This document shows positions 9,027 through 18,720 of a stretch of 64,000 nt of DNA, piece by piece. The position numbers were made by a program, and so were the translations under genes. Every line of letters starts with the position of its first letter. The stretch's first letter is position 1. This DNA is from Streptomyces althioticus (GTDB lineage: Bacteria; Actinomycetota; Actinomycetes; Streptomycetales; Streptomycetaceae). The stretch lies in contig BMSW01000005.1 of NCBI GenBank assembly GCA_014649355.1, positions 124,001 to 188,000 of the forward strand, in the 5' to 3' direction. A model generated the notes under the pieces. That model saw nothing but the letters and a program-made list of their open reading frames with translations, was not told the origin of the DNA and did not search any database.

Positions 9027-10079
9027 ATGAACCACAACACCCCCCTCTCCCCGCGCCCCTTGCACCACCTCGCCACCGGCACCGGACGCCGTGTGCTGAC
9101 CCACACGCAACTGCGGGCACACGGCGTCTCCGCCGCGGAGGCCGGAGAGCAGTGCCGTCCCGGCGGGTCCTGGCAGCAGCTGCTGCCCGGCGTCGTCCTG
9201 CTGCACCCGGGGCCGCCGACCAGCGAGGAGCGGCTGCACGCGGTGCTGCTGTACGCGGCCCGGGAGCGGACCGTGAGCGTGCCGGTGCAGCCGGGCCGGG
9301 ACGAGCCGTCGGCCTCCCCCTACGGCGAGGCGATGATCACCGGTCTGGCCGCGCTGACCCTGCACGGCTTCACGTCCGCTCCCCCGCTGCCGTCCCAGGA
9401 GACGTTCGACGTGCTGGTGCCGCGCCTGCGCAGGCTGCGGTCGACGGGCTGCGCCCGGATCGTGCGGGCCGCTGCGCTGCCGGTCCCGGAGCAGGTCACG
9501 GGCCTGCCGGTGGCCCCGGTGCCGCGCGCGCTGGCCGACGCGGTGGCGGGCCTGAAGGACGCGGTCGTGGTGCGCCGGCTGCTGACGGAGGCGGTGCGCG
9601 GCGGGCACTGCGAACCGGCGGCGGTGGTACGGGAGCTGACGGCGGCGAAGCTGCTGCACCGCCCGCACGTCGTGGACGCGGTGGACTCGCTGCTGGCCGA
9701 GGGGCGGGCGCTCGCGGAGTCGCGGCTGTACCGGATGGTCCGCGAGTACGGCCTGCCGGACCCGTGCTGGAACGTGGATCTGCGTCTGCCCGGCGGCCCG
9801 CACCTGGGCGGCCTGGACGCCTACTGGCCGGAGCAGGCGGTGGCGGTGGAGCTGGACACCCGCGCACCCCGGCCGGGCGGGCGGCCTGAGGACGACGCCG
9901 AGTGGGTGGAGCAGGCCCGCAAGCGCGAGCACCTGGAGCGTCTGGGCATCACGGTCGTGCACATCACCCCGCGCAAGCTGCGGGACGCGGCGGAGCAGCA
10001 GGCGGCGGTGGTCCGCACGGCCCTGATGGCGTCGGCGGACCGCGAACCTGCGGCCTACGTCGTCGTGCTGCCCCGCTAG
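9027..10079 (+). CDS. AbiEi-like winged-helix / DUF559 (Vsr-like) domain protein
   Basis: Protein of about 350 residues. The N-terminal 80 residues (TGTGRRVLTHTQLRAHGVS, then WQQLLPGVVLLHPG) resemble the winged helix of AbiEi-type antitoxin-like proteins. The C-terminal 110 residues resemble the DUF559/Vsr endonuclease fold: LGGLDAYWPEQAVAVELDTR supplies a D-to-ExD acidic pattern, followed by KREHLERLGITVVHITPRKL. Such stand-alone proteins are common in Streptomyces and have no demonstrated role. Start is uncertain: TTG at 9018 has a better-spaced GGAGG (9006-9010) than the ATG at 9027. No toxin gene lies beside it. Confidence 0.75.
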   Translation: MNHNTPLSPRPLHHLATGTGRRVLTHTQLRAHGVSAAEAGEQCRPGGSWQQLLPGVVLLHPGPPTSEERLHAVLLYAARERTVSVPVQPGRDEPSASPYGEAMITGLAALTLHGFTSAPPLPSQETFDVLVPRLRRLRSTGCARIVRAAALPVPEQVTGLPVAPVPRALADAVAGLKDAVVVRRLLTEAVRGGHCEPAAVVRELTAAKLLHRPHVVDAVDSLLAEGRALAESRLYRMVREYGLPDPCWNVDLRLPGGPHLGGLDAYWPEQAVAVELDTRAPRPGGRPEDDAEWVEQARKREHLERLGITVVHITPRKLRDAAEQQAAVVRTALMASADREPAAYVVVLPR

Positions 10080-10108
10080 TGCGGCGGCCCACTCACGCCG
10101 GGGGGACG

Positions 10109-10145
10109 GCGGCCGCCGGGGACCGAGGCGTGCCCCGGCGGCCGC
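10109..10145. terminator. Bidirectional terminator between convergent genes
   Basis: A 13-bp stem (10109-10121 with 10133-10145) of pure GC in the 73-nt gap between the AbiEi-like gene and the serine hydrolase gene, positioned to stop both. Confidence 0.65.
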
Positions 10146-10152
10146 ACGCGGA

Positions 10153-11307
10153 TCAGTCGCCGCAGTACTCCCCCTCGATCACCGCCTCGGTGTCCCCGCT
10201 CCAGTCGCCGTTGAAGTTGAACGCCAGGGAGTGGCGCCCGTCGCGGGTGGTGACCGCCTCGGAGGTGGAGCCGTGAATGCCGCCGCCGTGGCCCCAGACG
10301 GTCACCCCGCAGCTCAGCTCGGTGCTCATCAGGCCCAGCCCGTAGCCGTGCGTGTCGTCCACGGCCACCGTGTCGGTCATCTCGTTCAGCTGCTTCTTCG
10401 GCAGCAGCCGGCCGGTGAGCAGGGCGCGGTAGAAGCGGCCCAGGTCCTTCGAGTCGGAGATCATCTCTCCCGCCGAGAAGGCCATGGACGGGTTGAGCCG
10501 GGTGACGTCGTGGACGGGTCCGCCGCCGTCCACCGTGAGCTTGCCGTAGGCGCGGCTGCTGGGTCCGGGCACACCGGTGCGGGTGCCCGGGACCGAGGTG
10601 CCGGTGAGGTGCAGCGGCGCGAGGACGCGGCGGCGGATCTCCTCGCCGTAGGGGCGGCCGGTGGCCTTCTCGATCACGAGGCCCGCCAGCACGTAGTTGG
10701 TGTTGGAGTAGTTCCATCCGGCGCCGGGCGCGAAGTCCGGCTCGTGGGACGTCGCGACGCGCACCAGTTCCTCGGGCTCGACGGTGTCGTAGCGGTGCTC
10801 GAAGAAGCCGTCCTTGAGGAAGTAGGTGCGGCCGAAGTCCTCGTCGGCCGTGTAGTTGAAGATTCCGCTGGTGTGGTTGAGCAGCTGCCGCAGGGTGATC
10901 CGGGTGCCGTCGTGGCCGTTGCCGGTGACGAGGCCGGGCAGCCACGAGTCGACGGTGTCGTCCAGCGACAGCCTGCCCTCGGCCTCCAGCTGGAGCAGCA
11001 CCGTCGCCACGAAGGTCTTGGTGATGCTGCCGACCCGGTAGCGGTCGCGCGGGGAGCGCGGGCGCTCCGTACGCAGGTCGCCCACCCCGGCGGTGGTGGT
11101 CCACACGCCGCGCCGGTCCTGCGCCCGCAGTGTCACGCCGGGCACCCCGTCCTGGACCGCGGCCCGCACGGCCCGGTCGGTCGCCCTGTGGTCGCCGCCG
11201 TCCCCCGTACCGCGGCCGGGTCCCGCCGCGACCGCCGGGGCCGCGAGGGCCGCCGAGAGGGCCACCGCCACCGCCGCCACCGCCGTCGTCCGCATCCGCT
11301 TCCGCAT
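10153..11307 (-). CDS. Secreted serine hydrolase, beta-lactamase / D-Ala-D-Ala carboxypeptidase fold
   Basis: Exported class-C beta-lactamase-like enzyme of 384 residues. The N-terminus MRKRMRTTAVAAVAVALS with a following Ala-rich core and an AxA site (APAVAA) is a signal peptide. The catalytic motifs are SITK (Ser-x-x-Lys), YSN (in GWNYSNTNY) and HGGG in place of KTG. This set is typical of Streptomyces R61-type carboxypeptidases and related esterases, so a cell-wall peptide or ester substrate is likely. The ATG at 11307 has AGGAG 8 nt upstream. It is transcribed away from the NUDIX gene's stop. Confidence 0.9.
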   Translation of the reverse strand: MRKRMRTTAVAAVAVALSAALAAPAVAAGPGRGTGDGGDHRATDRAVRAAVQDGVPGVTLRAQDRRGVWTTTAGVGDLRTERPRSPRDRYRVGSITKTFVATVLLQLEAEGRLSLDDTVDSWLPGLVTGNGHDGTRITLRQLLNHTSGIFNYTADEDFGRTYFLKDGFFEHRYDTVEPEELVRVATSHEPDFAPGAGWNYSNTNYVLAGLVIEKATGRPYGEEIRRRVLAPLHLTGTSVPGTRTGVPGPSSRAYGKLTVDGGGPVHDVTRLNPSMAFSAGEMISDSKDLGRFYRALLTGRLLPKKQLNEMTDTVAVDDTHGYGLGLMSTELSCGVTVWGHGGGIHGSTSEAVTTRDGRHSLAFNFNGDWSGDTEAVIEGEYCGD

Positions 11308-11431
11308 GCCTGTTCCTCCCCGCTTCGTCTCATGTGGTCGCAGGGGGAAACCGCGTCCGGGGCGGCGAGGTTGCCGGGGCCCGCGGTGGTTGACCATGTT
11401 TCGGACGTTCCGCGCGAGCGCGTCGCGCGGT

Positions 11432-11887
11432 CTACCCTTCGGGCTCCAGGTGTCCGCCCGCGGGACGTTCGCGCCACAGGCGCAGGGCGATGTCGAGCAG
11501 GTCGATGCGGACCAGGCCGGGGAGCGCTTCGAGGGGCTGCCAGGCGGCGTGCTCGGTGGAGCCGCCGATCTCGTCGCGCAGCTCTCCGCCGGTGATCCGG
11601 CCCTCGTAGACGAACCGCAGGCTGTGGTGGTCGACCGGGCGGCGGAAGCGTCCTTGCAGCGCTCGGCTGCGGGACACCACACCCAGCAGTGCGGTGACCT
11701 CCACGAGGTAGCCGGTCTCCTCCTCGACCTCGCGCCGCACGGTGTCGTAGGGGTCCTCGCCGTGTTCCGTGCCACCGCCCGGCAGCACCCACTCCAGGAC
11801 GCCGCTCTCACCCCGTGAGCGGGCGAGCAGGATCTGTCCGTCGCGCACCACCACGGCGTAGGCCGCCACCCTCGATGTCCTTCGCAC
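11432..11887 (-). CDS. NUDIX hydrolase
   Basis: Small cytoplasmic pyrophosphohydrolase of about 151 residues. The full NUDIX box is present: G-x5-E-x7-REVEEETGY, preceded by LEWVLPGGG. The substrate (oxidised or sugar nucleotide) cannot be predicted. Start is ambiguous: GTG at 11887 gives the sequence VRRTSRVAAY, while GTG at 11869 has an AAGGA about 8 nt upstream. It is divergent from the S8 protease, with about 295 nt between starts. The next gene on the same strand, the serine hydrolase, starts 124 nt downstream. Confidence 0.85.
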   Translation of the reverse strand: MRRTSRVAAYAVVVRDGQILLARSRGESGVLEWVLPGGGTEHGEDPYDTVRREVEEETGYLVEVTALLGVVSRSRALQGRFRRPVDHHSLRFVYEGRITGGELRDEIGGSTEHAAWQPLEALPGLVRIDLLDIALRLWRERPAGGHLEPEG

Positions 11888-12182
11888 CGCCGGACGGTAC
11901 CCCGCGCCGCCCGGGGCGCGCAGGGGCGTATTCGGGCAGGTCCGCACTGTGGACACCCACCCTGCACGATCATGACGGACTTGTCCGCTTCCGGTGTGAA
12001 CTCCCCTTACGCGTACCGGGGGTTTTCCCCACACCTCCACCGGCCTTCCGGCCAACCCTCGCCAAACATCCGCCCTTTACGCGAAGCTCATCGATCGTCC
12101 GGTAGTGCACTTCCGGACCCCCGCGACCAGGACCGATCACCCCTGGCCGCTCCCGATCGTTCGCTCCTTGCAAGGGATGCCG

Positions 12183-15100
12183 ATGACCAACTCCCCGCAG
12201 CGCGCCTCCATATCGGGCACCAGACGCGCGGCCCGCATAGCCGTCGCCGCCGGTCTCGTCGCCGCGCTCTCCGCGGCCGGGCCGGTCCCGCTGGCGCTCG
12301 CCGCCGACAGCCCGGCCGCCGCCCCGGCCGACGCGGGCGTCAAGTCCGCCCACGACAAGCTCGGCTCGCACGACGCGGAACTGCTCGCCGAGGCCAAGGC
12401 CGAGGGCGCCAAGCACGTCACGATGATGATCGCCACGACTCCCGGCAAGACCGCTCAGGTCACCGAGGAGATCGAGTCCGTCAAGGGCGCCTCCGTCGGC
12501 CGCTCGGACAACAAGCTCGGGTACGTCCGCGCCACCGTGCCCACGGGCAAGGCCGACGCGGCCATCGCCGCCGCGACCAAGCTCTCCAGCGTGTACGGCG
12601 TCGATCTGAGCGAGGAGATCCTGCTCGACGACCCGACCCCGGCCGCCGACACCACGAAGGCCGCCAAGGGCAAGGGCAAGAGCGCCAAGGGCTACGCGGC
12701 CCCGGACAAGAAGACCCCCGCGAAGAACCCGTACAACCCGTCCTTCGAGACCGGCGCCGTGGACTTCGTGAAGAAGAACCCCAAGGCGGACGGCCGCGGC
12801 GTCACCATCGGCATCCTCGACTCCGGCGTCGACCTCTCCCACCCCGCGCTGCAGAAGACCACGACCGGCGAGCGCAAGATCGTCGACTGGGTGACGGCGA
12901 CCGACCCGATCGTGGACGGCGACCAGACGTGGCGCCCCATGGTCAACGCGGTCTCCGGCCCGACCTTCACCTACGGCGGCGCCACCTGGAAGGCCCCGCA
13001 GGGCTCCTACCAGGTCAGCCTCTTCCGCGAGTCCTACACCGCGGGCGGTGACGCGGCCGGCGACGCCAACCGCGACGGCGACACCACCGACGTCTGGGGC
13101 GTGCTCTACGACCCGGCCAAGGGCACCGTCCGCGTCGACCTGAACAACAACCAGGACTTCTCGGACGACACCCCGATGAAGCCGTACAAGGACGGTTTCC
13201 AGATCGGGTGGTTCGGCACCGACGACCCGAAGACCGACGTCGCCGAGCGGCAGCCGTTCGTCGTGGAGATCCGCAAGGACGTCCCGATGGACCCCTACGG
13301 CGGCGACTGGATCGGCCAGAAGGCCGACTTCGTCAACATCGGCGTCATCGAGTCCGAGCACGGCACCCACGTGGCCGGCATCACCGCTGCCAACGGCCTG
13401 TTCGGCGGCAAGATGAACGGCGCGGCGCCCGGCGCCAAGCTGGTGTCCTCGCGCGCCTGCACCTGGTCCGGCGGCTGCACCAGCGTCGCGCTCACCGAGG
13501 GCATGATCGACCTCGTCACCAAGCGCGGCGTCGACATCGTCAACATGTCGATCGGCGGTCTGCCGGCGCTGAACGACGGCAACAACGCCCGCGCCGAGCT
13601 GTACAACCGGCTGATCGACACCTACGGCGTCCAGCTGGTGATCTCCGCGGGCAACTCCGGCCCCGGCGCCAACACCATCGGCGACCCCGCCCTGGCCGAC
13701 AAGGTCATCTCGGTCGGCGCGTCCGTCTCCAAGGAGACCTGGGCCGCCAACTACGGCTCCGAGGTGAAGACCAAGTACGCGATGATGCCGTTCTCCTCGC
13801 GCGGCCCGCGTGAGGACGGCGGCTTCACGCCGACCCTGACCGCGCCCGGCGCGGCGATCAACACCATCCAGACCTGGCTGCCGGGCGCCCCGGTCGCCGA
13901 GGCGGGCTACGACCTGCCGGCCGGCTACGGCATGCTCCAGGGCACCTCGATGGCCTCCCCGCAGGCCGCCGGCGCCTCCGCCCTGCTGCTGTCCGCCGCG
14001 AAGCAGCAGCGCATCGGCCTCACCCCGGCGACGCTGCGCACCGCCCTCACCTCCACCGCCAAGCACATCAAGGGTGTGCAGGCCTACGAGGAGGGCGCGG
14101 GCCTGATCGACGTCGTGGACGCCTGGAAGGCGATCCGCAAGGGCGCCACCGCGCACGAGTACACGGTGAAGGCGCCGGTCGACACCGCGATCGACCAGTT
14201 CCTGAAGACCCCCGGCTTCGGCACGGGTCTGTACGACCGCGAGGGCGGCCTGAAGGCCGGCCAGAAGAAGACGTACGACATCACGATCACCCGTACGTCC
14301 GGCCCGGACCGCGCCGTGAGCCACAAGCTGGACCTGGCGAACAACGCGGACAACACCTTCCGCGTCGTCGGCGGCAAGAAGGTCTCGCTGCCGCTGAACA
14401 AGCCGGTGACCGTCAAGGTCGAGGCCAAGTCCCGCACGGCCGGCATCAAGAGCGCGATCCTCGAGGTCGACGACCCGCGCACCGAGGGCGTGGACCGGCA
14501 GATCCTCACCACCGTGGTCGTCTCCGCGCCGGTGAAGTACACCTACTCGGCGAAGGGCACGGTCCAGCGCAACAGCACCACCTCCTACTTCGTCACCGTG
14601 CCGGAGGGCGCGAAGACGCTGGAGGTCGCGATGAGCGGGCTGAAGGCGACGAGCCAGACCCGGTTCATCTCCATCCACCCGTACGGTGTGCCGTCCGACC
14701 CGACCTCGACGGTCAACTGCTACCCGAACTACAGCAACCCGGCGAACACCTGCCGCCCCGACGTGCGGTCGTACGCGGCCCCGCAGCCGGGCGTGTGGGA
14801 GATCGAGGTCGAGGCGCGCCGTACCTCGCCGCTGCTCGACAACCCGTACAAGCTGGATGTCGCGGTGCTCGGCGCGGCCTTCGACCCGGAGACCGTCACG
14901 GTGCCCGAGGCGAAGGTCGGCACCCCGGCCGCCGTCGACTGGACGGTGACCAACGAGGCCGCCGCGATCGACGGCAAGCTGGTCGGCGGTCCGCTCGGCT
15001 CGTCGAAGACGGCCCGCCCGTCGATCTCCACGGGTGACGTCCACACCACCACGGTCGAGGTGCCCGAGGGCGCCGCGTCGCTGGACGTCTCCATCGGCAA

Positions 15101-15500
15101 CGTCTCCGACACCGCCGCCGACCTGGACCTGGCCGTGTACGACGAGGCCGGCAACCGGGTCGCCCAGTCCGCGGACGGCGACTCGGAGGAGTCCGTCTCC
15201 ATCGCCTCCCCGAAGGCCGGCACGTACACCATCGAGGTGGACGGCTACTCGGTCCCGGCCGGCACGACGGAGTACGACTACCTGGACGTGTTCTTCTCCG
15301 CCACGCTCGGCACCGTCACCGTCGACGAGTCCGCGCCGGTGAAGCTGGGCACGGGCGCCGAGGCCGCCGTCTCCGGCGAGGTCACCGTCGCCGCCGCGGC
15401 TCCCGAGGGACGCGCGTTCTTCGGCCGCGTGCAGCTGGTGAACGCGCGCGGCACGGTCGCGGGCATCGGCAACGTGGCGATCGAGAAGGTCGTCGAGTAG
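12183..15500 (+). CDS. Large secreted S8 (subtilisin-family) serine protease
   Basis: Exported protease of 1105 residues. A twin-basic N-terminus (GTRRAARIAVAAG) and hydrophobic core form the signal peptide, followed by a propeptide with an inhibitor-I9-like fold (around 60-130). The catalytic residues are D213 (ILDSGVD), H393 (EHGTHVAG), oxyanion N491 (SAGNSGPG) and S589 (GTSMASP). The 180-residue gap between Asp and His is far longer than in subtilisin and matches the insert of tripeptidyl-peptidase II-like enzymes. The C-terminal 450 residues look like two or more beta-sandwich PPC-type modules (for example ADLDLAVYDEAGN near 980). ATG 12183 has AAGGG 6 nt upstream; ATG 12177 is the alternative. 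Confidence 0.92.
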   Translation: MTNSPQRASISGTRRAARIAVAAGLVAALSAAGPVPLALAADSPAAAPADAGVKSAHDKLGSHDAELLAEAKAEGAKHVTMMIATTPGKTAQVTEEIESVKGASVGRSDNKLGYVRATVPTGKADAAIAAATKLSSVYGVDLSEEILLDDPTPAADTTKAAKGKGKSAKGYAAPDKKTPAKNPYNPSFETGAVDFVKKNPKADGRGVTIGILDSGVDLSHPALQKTTTGERKIVDWVTATDPIVDGDQTWRPMVNAVSGPTFTYGGATWKAPQGSYQVSLFRESYTAGGDAAGDANRDGDTTDVWGVLYDPAKGTVRVDLNNNQDFSDDTPMKPYKDGFQIGWFGTDDPKTDVAERQPFVVEIRKDVPMDPYGGDWIGQKADFVNIGVIESEHGTHVAGITAANGLFGGKMNGAAPGAKLVSSRACTWSGGCTSVALTEGMIDLVTKRGVDIVNMSIGGLPALNDGNNARAELYNRLIDTYGVQLVISAGNSGPGANTIGDPALADKVISVGASVSKETWAANYGSEVKTKYAMMPFSSRGPREDGGFTPTLTAPGAAINTIQTWLPGAPVAEAGYDLPAGYGMLQGTSMASPQAAGASALLLSAAKQQRIGLTPATLRTALTSTAKHIKGVQAYEEGAGLIDVVDAWKAIRKGATAHEYTVKAPVDTAIDQFLKTPGFGTGLYDREGGLKAGQKKTYDITITRTSGPDRAVSHKLDLANNADNTFRVVGGKKVSLPLNKPVTVKVEAKSRTAGIKSAILEVDDPRTEGVDRQILTTVVVSAPVKYTYSAKGTVQRNSTTSYFVTVPEGAKTLEVAMSGLKATSQTRFISIHPYGVPSDPTSTVNCYPNYSNPANTCRPDVRSYAAPQPGVWEIEVEARRTSPLLDNPYKLDVAVLGAAFDPETVTVPEAKVGTPAAVDWTVTNEAAAIDGKLVGGPLGSSKTARPSISTGDVHTTTVEVPEGAASLDVSIGNVSDTAADLDLAVYDEAGNRVAQSADGDSEESVSIASPKAGTYTIEVDGYSVPAGTTEYDYLDVFFSATLGTVTVDESAPVKLGTGAEAAVSGEVTVAAAAPEGRAFFGRVQLVNARGTVAGIGNVAIEKVVE

Positions 15501-15524
15501 TCGGGCTGCGCACCGGATCGAACA

Positions 15525-15560
15525 GGAGGGGCGGGCGTCCGTACGGGCGCCCGCCCCTCC
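15525..15560. terminator. Bidirectional terminator between the S8 protease and the convergent gene
   Basis: A 13-bp perfect stem (15525-15537 with 15548-15560) and 10-nt loop in the 76-nt gap between the two stops. Confidence 0.7.
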
Positions 15561-15576
15561 GCCGTGTCCGCCCCGC

Positions 15577-16611
15577 TCAGTCGCAGCCCGCGGTGCGCGA
15601 GGCGGGGAGAGCGGCGACGATCCCGGTTCGGACGGGGGCGATCTCCGCCTCGCCGACGACCGTCCGGTCGGGGTGGTCGAGGCCCGGGGACAGACCGACC
15701 AGCACCTGGTCGCCCTGGCGCAGCGGGACCTCCGCGGCGTCGTCCCGGAGGAAGGTCACCGGGCCGTCCCCCTTGTAGTACCGGCTCGCCGCCAGGGTGA
15801 CCCGCTGGACGCCGCCGGTGCCCGGCACCTCCTCCAGCGCCGTGACCCTGCCCTCGGCGACGAGGCGGGCGCACGCCAGGTAGCGGGGGCCGAAGGCGGC
15901 GGAGCCGGTGTCCTCCTTGGCGTCCGAGGCGGCCCCGGGGACCGCCGAGTCGGCCGCCGAGCCGCCCTGGGTCACGAGCCAGCCCAGGCCGAGGACGAGA
16001 CTCGCCGCGGCCGCGGCGGCGAGCCCGCCGAGCGCGAGCCTCAGCGGCCGGTACCGGGGCCGTCGCCGGAGCGGCGTGGCGGGCGTGGCCGGTGCGGGGA
16101 GCGGCCAGGCCGCCCCGGCGTCCTCGGCCGGCCGCTCCCCGGCCGGAGCGGCCTCTTCTCGCCCCGCCAGCGCGTCCCCGATCAGCGTGAGCTGTTCGCC
16201 CAGCACCGCGAGGTCCGCGAGGGCGGCGTCCCGTTCCGCGCGGAACGCGGCGTCCTCCCGCACGCCCTCGGGGAGCTCCTCCCCGAACAGGGCCACCGCG
16301 AGGGCGTCCACCGGGTACCGCTCGCTCCCGTCCGGCACGGACGCGTCCCGCTCGGACGATCCGTTCCCCGCCCCTCCGCTCACCGAGCCACCAGGCAGCA
16401 CGCCACTGTCCCGGCGTCCGCCGGACCCCGGCGTACCGCGCCCCCGGCCTCCGCGCTCGCCGTCGTCCCCACGTCCGCCGGGCCCCGGCGCCGGGCACCC
16501 CCGATCGGCCTGGGCGGTTCCTGAGGGCTCCGGTGCGTCGGGCCGGAGATTCTCGTGCCCGTCGTCCGCACGGGCCGGGTCGCGGTCGCCGTTGTTGTCG
16601 TGGGCGGTCAC
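15577..16611 (-). CDS. Single-span membrane protein, probable partner (anti-sigma-like) of the ECF sigma factor
   Basis: Protein of 344 residues with no clear family. Residues 1-95 are disordered and rich in Gly, Asp and Pro. A helical part at 100-155 (YPVDALAVALFGEELPEG onward) precedes one membrane helix around 195-215, and a C-terminal domain faces outside, with a late Cys pair (YLACARL and the terminal GCD). It starts with GTG one base after the sigma factor stop, so the two are co-transcribed and coupled. That layout is usual for an anti-sigma factor, but no zinc (HxxxCxxC) motif is present. The role is inferred from position. Confidence 0.72.
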   Translation of the reverse strand: MTAHDNNGDRDPARADDGHENLRPDAPEPSGTAQADRGCPAPGPGGRGDDGERGGRGRGTPGSGGRRDSGVLPGGSVSGGAGNGSSERDASVPDGSERYPVDALAVALFGEELPEGVREDAAFRAERDAALADLAVLGEQLTLIGDALAGREEAAPAGERPAEDAGAAWPLPAPATPATPLRRRPRYRPLRLALGGLAAAAAASLVLGLGWLVTQGGSAADSAVPGAASDAKEDTGSAAFGPRYLACARLVAEGRVTALEEVPGTGGVQRVTLAASRYYKGDGPVTFLRDDAAEVPLRQGDQVLVGLSPGLDHPDRTVVGEAEIAPVRTGIVAALPASRTAGCD

Positions 16612-16612
16612 G

Positions 16613-17146
16613 TCACACCACCTCGTCCTCGTGCAGGCGGGCCCGCAGGGTCCGTACGGCGCTGTGCAGCCTGCTCTTGACCGTGCCCTCCGGCACGCCG
16701 AGCTGCTCGGCTATGGAGCGCACCGGCAGATCGGCGTAGAAACGCAGCACGACGACCTGGCGCTGCGCGTCGGGCAGCCGGTCCAGGCCCCGGGCGACGG
16801 CCAGCGACAGCACGCTGCTCTCCTCCCCCGAGGGCGCCTCGGCGGGCCGCAGCGCGGCCAGCCGCTCCCCCAGCCGTTCCTGCCGCCGCTTCGCCCGGTG
16901 CCAGTCCATGGCGAGGTTGGAGGCGACGACCGCCGCCCACGCCGAGACGTCCCGGGGCGCCTCCCGCCCGCTCGCGGCGCGTTCCAGCAGCCGCAGGCGG
17001 ACCTGCTGCACCCCGTCCGGCAGGTCCGCCTGCGGTACTCCGCCCAGTGCGAGCACCGCCCGCACCCGGCGTTCCTGCGCCGCGTCCAGCGGGTCGTCGT
17101 CGGCGACGTACGGCCCGCGGCCGCGCCGGGTTCTTCCGCGCAGCAC
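16613..17146 (-). CDS. ECF-type RNA polymerase sigma factor (SigE-like family)
   Basis: Alternative sigma factor of 177 residues. Region 2 covers about 40-95 (AWAAVVASNLAMDWHRAKRRQ is its helical end) and region 4 about 115-170 (LDRLPDAQRQVVVLRFYADL, then the helix-turn-helix SIAEQLGVPEGTVKSRLHSA). It starts with GTG after a G-rich ribosome site. Downstream and adjoining by one base is a membrane protein likely to be its regulator. The signal it responds to is not evident; the divergent neighbour is asd. Confidence 0.9.
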   Translation of the reverse strand: MLRGRTRRGRGPYVADDDPLDAAQERRVRAVLALGGVPQADLPDGVQQVRLRLLERAASGREAPRDVSAWAAVVASNLAMDWHRAKRRQERLGERLAALRPAEAPSGEESSVLSLAVARGLDRLPDAQRQVVVLRFYADLPVRSIAEQLGVPEGTVKSRLHSAVRTLRARLHEDEVV

Positions 17147-18496
<1,350 letters not shown>

Positions 18497-18513
18497 CGCC
18501 TCAGGCATGACCG

Positions 18514-18549
18514 AGGGGGCGGGCCCGCAGGCGGGTCCGCCCCCTCGAC
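18514..18549 (+). terminator. Terminator hairpin after asd
   Basis: A near-perfect 17-bp GC stem (18514-18530 with 18533-18549, one G-U pair) 17 nt after the asd stop. Confidence 0.7.
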
Positions 18550-18720
18550 GCGTTCAGGAACACCTTGCCTACCGCTTTCTCGACGTGGTGGAACCGCCGG
18601 CCGGAGCCGTCCGGGCGGCTCCGACACAGGGGTATCCCCATGCCTGCGGTTTCGTCATCGCGTGAGGGCGATCTCGCGTGGAAGGATGACGCAACCCACA
18701 CATATCGAGGAGATGACCGC

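Noticed and set aside
11970..15044. 1024-codon open frame on the minus strand opposite the S8 protease
   Set aside because: Arg/Gly/Val-rich low-complexity translation with no motif; it is the antisense shadow of a gene with complete catalytic motifs in a GC-rich genome.
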